A stretch of 64,000 bases of DNA from JBBRHQ01 sp963840235 (GTDB lineage Bacteria; Actinomycetota; Thermoleophilia; Solirubrobacterales; 70-9), in assembly GCA_963840235.1 (NCBI GenBank), contig CAWIYC010000003.1, positions 547,253-611,252 on the forward strand, written 5' to 3'. The stretch's first letter is position 1. The number at the start of each line of letters is the position of its first letter. This document shows, piece by piece, positions 45,827-56,300 of this stretch. Below the pieces are notes generated by a model that made no database searches, was not told the DNA's origin, and worked only from the letters and a program-made list of their open reading frames with translations. The position numbers and the translations under genes were made by a program.

Positions 45827-46789
45827 ATGGCATCGGAACCTCAAGTAGAGATCGAGGGTCGGAGATTGCTGCTGGTCACCCCGGCGCGCGACGTTCGGAG
45901 ATTGCTGCTGATCACCCCGGCGCGCGACGAAGCCCCCCACATCGAGCGCACCATCCGCGCAGTCGCCGCCCAGACCCGCCCCCCGGACCTCTGGCTGATC
46001 GCCGACGACGGATCCAGCGACCAGACCCCGGAGCTGCTCCGGGAGCTGGCGCCCTCGGTGCCGTTCCTGCGGGTCCTTCACGCCCCGCAGCGGCCCGACG
46101 GCGCAGGCGCCGACCGGCTGGCCGTGGCGGCCGAGGCGCGGGCCTTCAACTGGGCCTTGGAGACGGTGGATCTAGACGGGTTCACGCATCTGGGCAAGCT
46201 CGACGCCGACGTCGAGCTGCCCCCCGACTACTTCGAGCGCTTGCTGGAGCGATTCCTGGAACAGCCGGCGCTGGGGATCTCGGGCGGGGTGCTGGTCGAG
46301 CCCGGCAGGCGCGGCTGGCGCCCGACGAGTGTTCCTGCCTACCACGTGCGCGGGGCGCTGAAGCTCTATGACCGCCGCTGCTTCGAGCAGATCGGCGGCA
46401 TCACCGAGCGGCTCGGGTGGGACACGATCGACGAAACCTACGCCCGCATGCACGGCTTTGAGACCCACTCCTTCCCGGAGATCGTCGCCAGGCACCACCG
46501 CCCGGTCGGCAGCGCCGACGGGACCCTGCGCGGCTATGCCCGCCACGGGCTCTGCGCCTACGTCCTGCGCTACGGCTTCCCTTGGGTCTTGGCCCGCTCC
46601 CTCAAGGTGGCGACCCAAAGGCCCTACGGGCTCTCCGGCGCCGCCTTCCTCTACGGCTTCCTGCGCGGCTTCCTGCGCTCGGAGCCGAAGGTCGAGGACG
46701 CGCGCTTCAAGCGCTTCGTCCGCCGCGAGCTGCGTGAGAGGGCGCTGCGGCTTTCATCCGTTTTTCACCCCTCCAGAGCGAACCAATAG
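45827..46789 (+). CDS. GT2-family glycosyltransferase
   Basis: A 320-residue GT-A glycosyltransferase. ADDGSSDQTPELL is the nucleotide motif, LGKLDADVELPPDYFE the DxD motif, and WDTIDETYARMHGF an acceptor segment. It has no membrane span. Near the start, a 36-bp tandem repeat (45861-45896 and 45897-45932) duplicates RRLLLVTPARD. The last 40 or so codons recur downstream of the next gene as part of the large duplication. Start ATG 45827, one base after the GT4 stop. Confidence 0.88.
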   Translation: MASEPQVEIEGRRLLLVTPARDVRRLLLITPARDEAPHIERTIRAVAAQTRPPDLWLIADDGSSDQTPELLRELAPSVPFLRVLHAPQRPDGAGADRLAVAAEARAFNWALETVDLDGFTHLGKLDADVELPPDYFERLLERFLEQPALGISGGVLVEPGRRGWRPTSVPAYHVRGALKLYDRRCFEQIGGITERLGWDTIDETYARMHGFETHSFPEIVARHHRPVGSADGTLRGYARHGLCAYVLRYGFPWVLARSLKVATQRPYGLSGAAFLYGFLRGFLRSEPKVEDARFKRFVRRELRERALRLSSVFHPSRANQ

Positions 46790-49700
46790 GCGTATAACCA
46801 ACGTTAGACCTATTAGGCGCAGGGTAACTCTGCGGACCGGGTGTCTGGTGGCGCCCCCGGACGCCTTGGCGCAGCGCTGCGGAACCACTTCAATGACAAG
46901 AACTCAGACCAACTCATACGCGTTCCTGGGCGTTGCTCTCGCCATTGTCGCCGCGCTGCTGCTGCTCCCGGGCGCCGCCCAGGCAGACCTCTGCCCCAGC
47001 GATAACCCGGTCGTCCAGGAGAACAACTGCTCGGGGGCCGGCTCGGAGGGCTGGCGCCTGACCAACTACAGCCCCGACGTCGCCGGCTTCTCGACCAAGT
47101 CCAGCTTCAACCTCGGCGAGAACGTCCCGCTGAAGATCGGCCGCGTCAACACCTCCGCCGCCTCGACCGTTCGCCTGGACGTCTACAGGATGGGCTACTA
47201 CGGGAACACCGGCAGCCGCCTGATCACTGCCGCCTCCAGCGCCAGCGTCTCGGTCAACAACCTCTTCAGCGGTTGCTCGGCCACCAACGCCACCACCGGG
47301 CTGAAGAGCTGCTCGGGCTGGGCGACCAGCTTCACGATTCCAGGGTCCTCGCTGCCGGCCTCCGGCGTCTACACGGCGAAGCTGACAACGCCCTCGGGGC
47401 TCGAGAACACGATCACCTTCGTCGTCCGCGACGACTCCCGCAACCCCAAGTCCGACATCCTCTTCGCGGTCCCGACCGGGACCTACCAGGCCTACAACGA
47501 CTGGGGCGGCAAGTCGCTCTACTTCGACAGCGCCGGCGGCAATCCGACGATCTCGGGCACCGGGCGCGCGGTCAAGGTCTCCTTCGACCGGCCCCTCAGC
47601 GACCCCGGCCAGGGCAACCGCTTCATCGGACCCGACTTCTACATGGTGCAGTGGCTCGAGAAGGAGGGCTACGACGTCTCCTACACCGACGACGTCTCTC
47701 TACACCAGACGCCCACCGAGATGCTCGGCCACAAGATCGACCTGGTCTCCGGCCACAGCGAGTACTGGTCGCTGGAGCAGATGAACGGCTACCTCGCCGC
47801 GCGCAACGCGGGGGTCAACATCGCCTCCTTCAGCGGCAACACCGCCTACTGGAAGGTCCGCTACGAGAACAACGGCCGCACCCTCGTCTGCTACAAGACC
47901 GCCGAGGGCTCGGGCTCGACCGGCAGCGGCGAGGACGGCGCCAACGACTGGGGGCCCGACGGCATCGAGGGGACCGCCGACGACGCGCTCGGCCTCGACC
48001 AGATCGCCGGCACCGCCGACGACCACCCAGAGAACTCGACCACCACCTTCCGCGACAACGGCGCCCCGCCCGGTGATCCCAACGCGCCCCCGGGTGGTCG
48101 CGTCGGCCCGGACATGCCCGAGAACCAGCTGCTCGGCAACATGTACTACGGCGCGGAGCTCTCGGCCGGCGCCTTCCCGCTGCAGATCCCCGCGGCCAAC
48201 GCCTCCGGGCATTACGCCGGCGATCGCATCTGGCGCAACACCGGCATCTCGACCAGCGGCACGACCACGATCGGCTCCAATCTGGTCGGCTGGGAGTGGG
48301 ACGCGATCCCGACACAGGCCCAGTACCTGGCCAAGCAGCCCGCCGGGGTCAAGCCGCTGACCAACTCCTCGATCCCGCTCGGCCAGAACGTCGACTGGCT
48401 CCAGGACGAGGGCCGGGTCTACGCCAAGACCAACCCTCCGGGCCAATGCGCCTGCGCCCAGGCGGTCAAATACACCGCCGCCAGCGGGGCGCTGGTGTTC
48501 GCCTCGGGAACCAACGACTGGGCGAACGCGCTGGCGCCGAACCCCGACACCCGGATCATCCAGGCGACCTACAACATCTTCTCCGACATGGGCGCGCAGC
48601 CGGTGACCCCGGTCGACGTGACCCTGGACCCGCCGTCGGGCCCGCAGCCGCCCACGGCTTCGTTCACGATCTCCCCCAATCCGGCGCAGACCGCCCAGAC
48701 CGTCACCTTCGACGGCAGCTCCTCAACCGACCTCGACGGGCCGATCACCAAATACGAGTGGGACCTCGACGGCAACGGCACCTATGAGGTTGACGGCGGC
48801 ACCACCGCGGTGACCACCCACTCCTACTCGAGCACCGGCGTCTACACGGTGCGGCTGCGGGTCACCGACGCGCAGGGCGTGCGCTCGACCACCAACCGCG
48901 CCCTCTCGATCGACAACAGCGGCACCGGCAGCTACCCCTCGCGCGTGCTCGGCACCACCGGCCTGCTCAGCTACTGGCGCATGGGCGATGCCAGCGGCAA
49001 CACGCTGGTCGACTCCTACGGCAACAGCAACGCGACCACCGTCGGCGCGCCGACGCTGGGCGCGCCCGGAGTGATCAGCGGCGACAGCGACACCGCGGTC
49101 GCCTTTAACGGCACCAGCGACGCCGCCCAGGCCAACCTCGCGCTCTCAGGCACGAGCAAGGTCACCATCGAGTTCTGGATGAAGTGGAACGGGTTCACCG
49201 ACGACGACGACCTCGCCTTCGAGTTCACCCCGAACTTCAACTCGAGCTCCGGCGGCTTCCTCGTCGACCCCAACGCTCCCCAGGCGGGCGGCAAGTTCGG
49301 CGTCGCGATCGGCAATGGCTCCTCGCGCAACAACGCCTTCTTTAACCGCCCCAGTGCCGGGCAGTGGCACTACTACGCCTTCGTCCTCGACAGCAGCGCC
49401 GCCGCCGCCGATCAGATCACGCCCTATGTCGACGGCCAGCCGGTCGCCTACACCAAGGTGAATTCCGGCACCGGCGCCGGCAACTTCGCCAACTCCACCC
49501 TGAACTTCATGTCGCGCGCCGGCAGCTCCCTGTTCGGCGCCGGAACCCTCGACGACGTCGCGCTCTACACCCGCGCGCTCGACTCGGCGACGGTCGCCGC
49601 CCACTATGCAGGCAACCCCCAGCCGCCGACCGCCTCCTTCCAGAGCTCCTCGGAGGTCGTCAACGTCGGCCAGACGGTCAACTTCGACGCCTCCGGCTCG

Positions 49701-52700
49701 AGCTCGCCGAACGGCTCCATCACAAAATACGAGTGGGACCTCGACGGCAACGGCTCATATGAGACCGACACCGGCAACACGCCGACCGCGTCGAGCTCCT
49801 ACCCGGCGCCGGCCACGGTGACGGTGGGCCTGCGGGTGACCGACAGCGCCAACCAGACGGCGACGACCTCGAACACGATCAACGTCGAGGCGCCGGGCTC
49901 GGGCTCCTACTCCAGCCGCGTCCTCGCCACCGCCGGGCTCACCAACTACTGGCGCATGGGCGATGCCGCCGGCCCGACCCTCGCCGACAGCAAGGGCAGC
50001 TCGCCCGCCACCACCACCGGCAGCCCGGCCTTCGGCGCCCTCGGGGCCGTGGCCGGGGACTCGAACACCGCGGTCGGCTTCAACGGCACCAGCGACGCCG
50101 CCCAGGCCAACCTCAACCTCTCCGCCACCAACAAGCTGACCCTCGAGTTCTGGCTGAAGTGGAACTCGTTCGCCAACGACGACGACCTCGCCTTCGAGCT
50201 GACGCCGAACTTCAACCAGAACTCCGGCGGCTTCCTCGTCGACCCCAACGCCCCCGAGGCGGGCGGCAAGTTCGGCGTGGGAATCGGCAACGGCAGCACC
50301 CGCAACACCGCCTACTTCGACCGCCCCAGCGCCGGCCAGTGGCACCACTACGCCTTCGTCCTTGACAGCAGCGCCGCCGCGGCGAACCAGATCACCCCCT
50401 ATCTCGACGGCCAGCCGGTCGCCTACACCAAGACGGCCTCCGGCACCGGCGCCGGCAACTTCGCCAACTCCCAGCTCTACTTCATGTCGCGGGCCGCATC
50501 GGCGCTGTTCGGTGCCGGGAACCTCGACGAGGTGGCGATCTATAACCGGGCGCTGTCGGCGAGCACGATCGCCGCCCACTTCGGCGGCAACAGCCAGACC
50601 CCCAACGCCTCCTTCACGGTCGCCCCCAACCCGGCCCAGGCCGGCGACAATGTCTCCTTCGACGCCTCCGCCTCCTCAGACCCCGACGGCACGATCGCCA
50701 AATACGAGTGGGATCTCGACGGCAACGGGTCCTTCGAGACCGACACCGGCACCAACCCCACGACCACCAGGACCTACCCGGCCGCCGGAACATTCGACGT
50801 CAAGCTGAGGGTCACCGACAACGGCGCCAACACCAGCCAGACCACCCGCACCCTCACCGTCGAGGCGCCGGGCTCGGGCTCCTACTCCAGCCGCGTCCTC
50901 GCCACCGCCGGGCTCACCAACTACTGGCGCATGGGCGATGCCACCGGCCCGACCCTCGCCGACAGCAAGGGCAGCTCGCCCGCCACCACCACCGGCAGCC
51001 CGGCCTTCGGCGCCCTCGGGGCCGTGGCCGGGGACTCGAACACCGCGGTCGGCTTCAACGGCACCAGCGACGCCGCCCAGGCCAACCTCAACCTCTCCGC
51101 CACCAACAAGCTGACCCTCGAGTTCTGGCTGAAGTGGAACTCGTTCGCCAACGACGACGACCTCGCCTTCGAGCTGACGCCGAACTTCAACCAGAACTCC
51201 GGCGGCTTCCTCGTCGACCCCAACGCCCCCGAGGCGGGCGGCAAGTTCGGCGTGGGAATCGGCAACGGCAGCACCCGCAACACCGCCTACTTCGACCGCC
51301 CCAGCGCCGGCCAGTGGCACCACTACGCCTTCGTCCTTGACAGCAGCGCCGCCGCGGCGAACCAGATCACCCCCTATCTCGACGGCCAGCCGGTCGCCTA
51401 CACCAAGACGGCCTCCGGCACCGGCGCCGGCAACTTCGCCAACTCCCAGCTCTACTTCATGTCGCGGGCCGCATCGGCGCTGTTCGGCGCCGGCGACCTC
51501 GACGAGGTGGCGATCTACGACCGGGCGCTGTCGGCGAGCACGATCGCCGCCCACTTCGCCGGCAACGGCAGTGGCCAAAACCAGACGCCGACCGCCTCCT
51601 TCACGCTCGCCCCCAACCCGGTCTCCACCGGGGCCACGGTCAGCTTCAACGCCTCGGCCTCCTCCGACCCCGACGGCACGATCGCCAAATACGAGTGGGA
51701 CCTCGACGGCAACGGCTCATATGAGACCGACACCGGGACCACGGCGACGACCAGCCGCTCCTACGCGGCCGCCGCCAACCTCACCCTCGGGCTGCGGGTG
51801 ACCGACAACAACGGCGCCACCGCGACCACGACCAGGGCGCTGACGGTGCAAACTGCGAACCAGACCCCGACGGCCTCCTTCACGGTCGCCCCCAACCCGG
51901 TCTCCACCGGGGCCACGGTCAGCTTCAACGCCTCGGCCTCCTCCGACCCCGACGGCACGATCGCCAAATACGAGTGGGACCTCGACGGCAACGGCTCATA
52001 TGAGACCGACACCGGGACCACGGCGACGACCAGCCGCTCCTACGCGGCCGCCGCCAACCTCACCGTCGGGCTGCGGGTCACCGACAACAACGGCGCCACC
52101 GCGACCACGACCAGGGCGCTGACGGTGCAGAACAGGGCCCCGACCGCCTCCTTCACGCTCGCCCCCAACCCGGTCTCCACCGGGGCCACGGTCAACTTCA
52201 ACGCCTCGGCCTCCTCCGACCCCGACGGCACGATCGCCAAATACGAGTGGGACCTCGACGGCAACGGCTCATATGAGACCGACACCGGGACCACGGCGAC
52301 GACCAGCCGCTCCTACGCGGCCGCCGCCAACCTCACCCTCGGGCTGCGGGTGACCGACAACAACGGCGCCACCGCGACCACGACCAGGGCGCTGACGGTG
52401 CGCGGCTCCTATAACGCCGCCGTGCTCGGGACCACCGGCCTGATCGGCTACTGGCGCCTCGGGGAGACGTCGGGCACGGCCCTGGCAGACAGCATCGGCG
52501 CCAAGACCGCCACCGCGCAAGGGGGCGTCACCTTGGGCACGGCGAGCCCGTTTACCAACGACCCCAACACCGCCGCTGGCTTCGACGGCATCAACGACGC
52601 CGCCAGGACCACCGCGATCAACCTCTCCGCCACCTCCCAGGTGACGATCGAGTTCTGGCTCAGGTGGACCTCGTTCTCCAACAACGACGACTTCGCGATG

Positions 52701-53100
52701 GAGTTCACCCCCAACTCCAACCAGAACAACGGCGGCTTCTACATCGACCCCAACGCCAGCGCCACCAGCAACCGCTTCGGGGTCGGGATCGGCCGCAACG
52801 CGAGTCGCAACGCGGTCGTCTTCGCCCGCCCGAGCGCCGGCGTCTGGCACCACTACGCCTTCGTCCTCGACTCGGCCGCGCCGGCGGCGACGCAGATCAT
52901 CCCCTACGTCGACGGGACCCCGGTCTCCTACGCCAAGGCGGGCAGCGGCACCGGCGCCGGTGCCTTCGCCAACTCCACCCTCAGCTTCATGTCGAGGAAC
53001 GCTGCCTCCCTCTTCGGCGCCGGCGCCCTCGACGAAGTCGCGCTCTACAACACGAAGTTGAGCGCAGCCACGATCGCCCAGCATTACGCCGCCCGCTGAG
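46665..53100 (+). repeat. 6.4-kb tandem duplication, copy 1
   Basis: The segment from within the GT2 3' end (46665) to just after the first giant gene is repeated from 53101 onward, offset 6436 bp, or 6433 bp within the genes. The GT2 tail and the coding parts are almost identical, whereas about 70 bp of the intergenic part differs (46780-46850 versus 53215-53285). Copy 2 starts directly after the first gene's stop codon. Confidence 0.93.
46893..53099 (+). CDS. Giant secreted N,N-dimethylformamidase-beta-like protein with PKD and LamG domains (copy 1)
   Basis: 2068 residues. Signal peptide about 1-31, ending GAAQA. Residues about 32-585 match the dimethylformamidase beta-subunit C-terminal-like domain seen in many actinobacterial exported proteins: YRMGYYGNTGSRL, AYNDWGGKSLYF, GHSEYWSLEQMNGYLAARNAG, FSGNTAYWKVRYE. 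Then PKD (587-), LamG (680-), PKD (911-), LamG (1000-), PKD (1234-), LamG (1330-), three PKD (about 1560-1835) and a final LamG (1838-2068). LamG blocks 2 and 3 are near-identical 975 bp apart. It probably binds glycans at the cell surface; whether the amidase-like part is active is unknown. Confidence 0.88.
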   Translation: MTRTQTNSYAFLGVALAIVAALLLLPGAAQADLCPSDNPVVQENNCSGAGSEGWRLTNYSPDVAGFSTKSSFNLGENVPLKIGRVNTSAASTVRLDVYRMGYYGNTGSRLITAASSASVSVNNLFSGCSATNATTGLKSCSGWATSFTIPGSSLPASGVYTAKLTTPSGLENTITFVVRDDSRNPKSDILFAVPTGTYQAYNDWGGKSLYFDSAGGNPTISGTGRAVKVSFDRPLSDPGQGNRFIGPDFYMVQWLEKEGYDVSYTDDVSLHQTPTEMLGHKIDLVSGHSEYWSLEQMNGYLAARNAGVNIASFSGNTAYWKVRYENNGRTLVCYKTAEGSGSTGSGEDGANDWGPDGIEGTADDALGLDQIAGTADDHPENSTTTFRDNGAPPGDPNAPPGGRVGPDMPENQLLGNMYYGAELSAGAFPLQIPAANASGHYAGDRIWRNTGISTSGTTTIGSNLVGWEWDAIPTQAQYLAKQPAGVKPLTNSSIPLGQNVDWLQDEGRVYAKTNPPGQCACAQAVKYTAASGALVFASGTNDWANALAPNPDTRIIQATYNIFSDMGAQPVTPVDVTLDPPSGPQPPTASFTISPNPAQTAQTVTFDGSSSTDLDGPITKYEWDLDGNGTYEVDGGTTAVTTHSYSSTGVYTVRLRVTDAQGVRSTTNRALSIDNSGTGSYPSRVLGTTGLLSYWRMGDASGNTLVDSYGNSNATTVGAPTLGAPGVISGDSDTAVAFNGTSDAAQANLALSGTSKVTIEFWMKWNGFTDDDDLAFEFTPNFNSSSGGFLVDPNAPQAGGKFGVAIGNGSSRNNAFFNRPSAGQWHYYAFVLDSSAAAADQITPYVDGQPVAYTKVNSGTGAGNFANSTLNFMSRAGSSLFGAGTLDDVALYTRALDSATVAAHYAGNPQPPTASFQSSSEVVNVGQTVNFDASGSSSPNGSITKYEWDLDGNGSYETDTGNTPTASSSYPAPATVTVGLRVTDSANQTATTSNTINVEAPGSGSYSSRVLATAGLTNYWRMGDAAGPTLADSKGSSPATTTGSPAFGALGAVAGDSNTAVGFNGTSDAAQANLNLSATNKLTLEFWLKWNSFANDDDLAFELTPNFNQNSGGFLVDPNAPEAGGKFGVGIGNGSTRNTAYFDRPSAGQWHHYAFVLDSSAAAANQITPYLDGQPVAYTKTASGTGAGNFANSQLYFMSRAASALFGAGNLDEVAIYNRALSASTIAAHFGGNSQTPNASFTVAPNPAQAGDNVSFDASASSDPDGTIAKYEWDLDGNGSFETDTGTNPTTTRTYPAAGTFDVKLRVTDNGANTSQTTRTLTVEAPGSGSYSSRVLATAGLTNYWRMGDATGPTLADSKGSSPATTTGSPAFGALGAVAGDSNTAVGFNGTSDAAQANLNLSATNKLTLEFWLKWNSFANDDDLAFELTPNFNQNSGGFLVDPNAPEAGGKFGVGIGNGSTRNTAYFDRPSAGQWHHYAFVLDSSAAAANQITPYLDGQPVAYTKTASGTGAGNFANSQLYFMSRAASALFGAGDLDEVAIYDRALSASTIAAHFAGNGSGQNQTPTASFTLAPNPVSTGATVSFNASASSDPDGTIAKYEWDLDGNGSYETDTGTTATTSRSYAAAANLTLGLRVTDNNGATATTTRALTVQTANQTPTASFTVAPNPVSTGATVSFNASASSDPDGTIAKYEWDLDGNGSYETDTGTTATTSRSYAAAANLTVGLRVTDNNGATATTTRALTVQNRAPTASFTLAPNPVSTGATVNFNASASSDPDGTIAKYEWDLDGNGSYETDTGTTATTSRSYAAAANLTLGLRVTDNNGATATTTRALTVRGSYNAAVLGTTGLIGYWRLGETSGTALADSIGAKTATAQGGVTLGTASPFTNDPNTAAGFDGINDAARTTAINLSATSQVTIEFWLRWTSFSNNDDFAMEFTPNSNQNNGGFYIDPNASATSNRFGVGIGRNASRNAVVFARPSAGVWHHYAFVLDSAAPAATQIIPYVDGTPVSYAKAGSGTGAGAFANSTLSFMSRNAASLFGAGALDEVALYNTKLSAATIAQHYAAR

Positions 53101-53325
53101 CGGCTTCCTGCGCTCGGAGCCGAAGGTCGAGGACGCGCGCTTCAAGCGCTTCGTCCGTCGCGAGCTGCGTGAGAGGGCGCTGCGGCTTTCATCCGTTTTT
53201 CACCCGCTCGGAGCGGACTAATAGGCGCCGAATCGACGTTCACTGGGTGGTGCGGTGTGCGCTGTGGGACCGGGTGTCTGGTGGCGCCCCCGGACGCCTT
53301 GGCGCAGCGCTGCGGAACCACTTCA

Positions 53326-56300
53326 ATGACAAGAACTCAGACCAACTCATACGCGTTCCTGGGCGTTGCTCTCGCCATTGTCGCCGCGCTGCTGCTGCTC
53401 CCGGGCGCCGCCCAGGCAGACCTCTGCCCCAGCGATAACCCGGTCGTCCAGGAGAACAACTGCTCGGGGGCCGGCTCGGAGGGCTGGCGCCTGACCAACT
53501 ACAGCCCCGACGTCGCCGGCTTCTCGACCAAGTCCAGCTTCAACCTCGGCGAGAACGTCCCGCTGAAGATCGGCCGCGTCAACACCTCCGCCGCCTCGAC
53601 CGTTCGCCTGGACGTCTACAGGATGGGCTACTACGGGAACACCGGCAGCCGCCTGATCACTGCCGCCTCCAGCGCCAGCGTCTCGGTCAACAACCTCTTC
53701 AGCGGTTGCTCGGCCACCAACGCCACCACCGGGCTGAAGAGCTGCTCGGGCTGGGCGACCAGCTTCACGATTCCAGGGTCCTCGCTGCCGGCCTCCGGCG
53801 TCTACACGGCGAAGCTGACAACGCCCTCGGGGCTCGAGAACACGATCACCTTCGTCGTCCGCGACGACTCCCGCAACCCCAAGTCCGACATCCTCTTCGC
53901 GGTCCCGACCGGGACCTACCAGGCCTACAACGACTGGGGCGGCAAGTCGCTCTACTTCGACAGCGCCGGCGGCAATCCGACGATCTCGGGCACCGGGCGC
54001 GCGGTCAAGGTCTCCTTCGACCGGCCCCTCAGCGACCCCGGCCAGGGCAACCGCTTCATCGGACCCGACTTCTACATGGTGCAGTGGCTCGAGAAGGAGG
54101 GCTACGACGTCTCCTACACCGACGACGTCTCTCTACACCAGACGCCCACCGAGATGCTCGGCCACAAGATCGACCTGGTCTCCGGCCACAGCGAGTACTG
54201 GTCGCTGGAGCAGATGAACGGCTACCTCGCCGCGCGCAACGCGGGGGTCAACATCGCCTCCTTCAGCGGCAACACCGCCTACTGGAAGGTCCGCTACGAG
54301 AACAACGGCCGCACCCTCGTCTGCTACAAGACCGCCGAGGGCTCGGGCTCGACCGGCAGCGGCGAGGACGGCGCCAACGACTGGGGGCCCGACGGCATCG
54401 AGGGGACCGCCGACGACGCGCTCGGCCTCGACCAGATCGCCGGCACCGCCGACGACCACCCAGAGAACTCGACCACCACCTTCCGCGACAACGGCGCCCC
54501 GCCCGGTGATCCCAACGCGCCCCCGGGTGGTCGCGTCGGCCCGGACATGCCCGAGAACCAGCTGCTCGGCAACATGTACTACGGCGCGGAGCTCTCGGCC
54601 GGCGCCTTCCCGCTGCAGATCCCCGCGGCCAACGCCTCCGGGCATTACGCCGGCGATCGCATCTGGCGCAACACCGGCATCTCGACCAGCGGCACGACCA
54701 CGATCGGCTCCAATCTGGTCGGCTGGGAGTGGGACGCGATCCCGACACAGGCCCAGTACCTGGCCAAGCAGCCCGCCGGGGTCAAGCCGCTGACCAACTC
54801 CTCGATCCCGCTCGGCCAGAACGTCGACTGGCTCCAGGACGAGGGCCGGGTCTACGCCAAGACCAACCCTCCGGGCCAATGCGCCTGCGCCCAGGCGGTC
54901 AAATACACCGCCGCCAGCGGGGCGCTGGTGTTCGCCTCGGGAACCAACGACTGGGCGAACGCGCTGGCGCCGAACCCCGACACCCGGATCATCCAGGCGA
55001 CCTACAACATCTTCTCCGACATGGGCGCGCAGCCGGTGACCCCGGTCGACGTGACCCTGGACCCGCCGTCGGGCCCGCAGCCGCCCACGGCTTCGTTCAC
55101 GATCTCCCCCAATCCGGCGCAGACCGCCCAGACCGTCACCTTCGACGGCAGCTCCTCAACCGACCTCGACGGGCCGATCACCAAATACGAGTGGGACCTC
55201 GACGGCAACGGCACCTATGAGGTTGACGGCGGCACCACCGCGGTGACCACCCACTCCTACTCGAGCACCGGCGTCTACACGGTGCGGCTGCGGGTCACCG
55301 ACGCGCAGGGCGTGCGCTCGACCACCAACCGCGCCCTCTCGATCGACAACAGCGGCACCGGCAGCTACCCCTCGCGCGTGCTCGGCACCACCGGCCTGCT
55401 CAGCTACTGGCGCATGGGCGACACCAGCGGCAACACGCTGGTCGACTCCTACGGCAACAGCAACGCGACCACCGTCGGCGCGCCGACGCTGGGCGCGCCC
55501 GGAGTGATCAGCGGCGACAGCGACACCGCGGTCGCCTTTAACGGCACCAGCGACGCCGCCCAGGCCAACCTCGCGCTCTCAGGCACGAGCAAGGTCACCA
55601 TCGAGTTCTGGATGAAGTGGAACGGGTTCACCGACGACGACGACCTCGCCTTCGAGTTCACCCCGAACTTCAACTCGAGCTCCGGCGGCTTCCTCGTCGA
55701 CCCCAACGCTCCCCAGGCGGGCGGCAAGTTCGGCGTCGCGATCGGCAATGGCTCCTCGCGCAACAACGCCTTCTTTAACCGCCCCAGTGCCGGGCAGTGG
55801 CACTACTACGCCTTCGTCCTCGACAGCAGCGCCGCCGCCGCCGATCAGATCACGCCCTATGTCGACGGCCAGCCGGTCGCCTACACCAAGGTGAATTCCG
55901 GCACCGGCGCCGGCAACTTCGCCAACTCCACCCTGAACTTCATGTCGCGCGCCGGCAGCTCCCTGTTCGGCGCCGGAACCCTCGACGACGTCGCGCTCTA
56001 CACCCGCGCGCTCGACTCGGCGACGGTCGCCGCCCACTATGCAGGCAACCCCCAGCCGCCGACCGCCTCCTTCCAGAGCTCCTCGGAGGTCGTCAACGTC
56101 GGCCAGACGGTCAACTTCGACGCCTCCGGCTCGAGCTCGCCGAACGGCTCCATCACAAAATACGAGTGGGACCTCGACGGCAACGGCTCATATGAGACCG
56201 ACACCGGCAACACGCCGACCGCGTCGAGCTCCTACCCGGCGCCGGCCACGGTGACGGTGGGCCTGCGGGTGACCGACAGCGCCAACCAGACGGCGACGAC

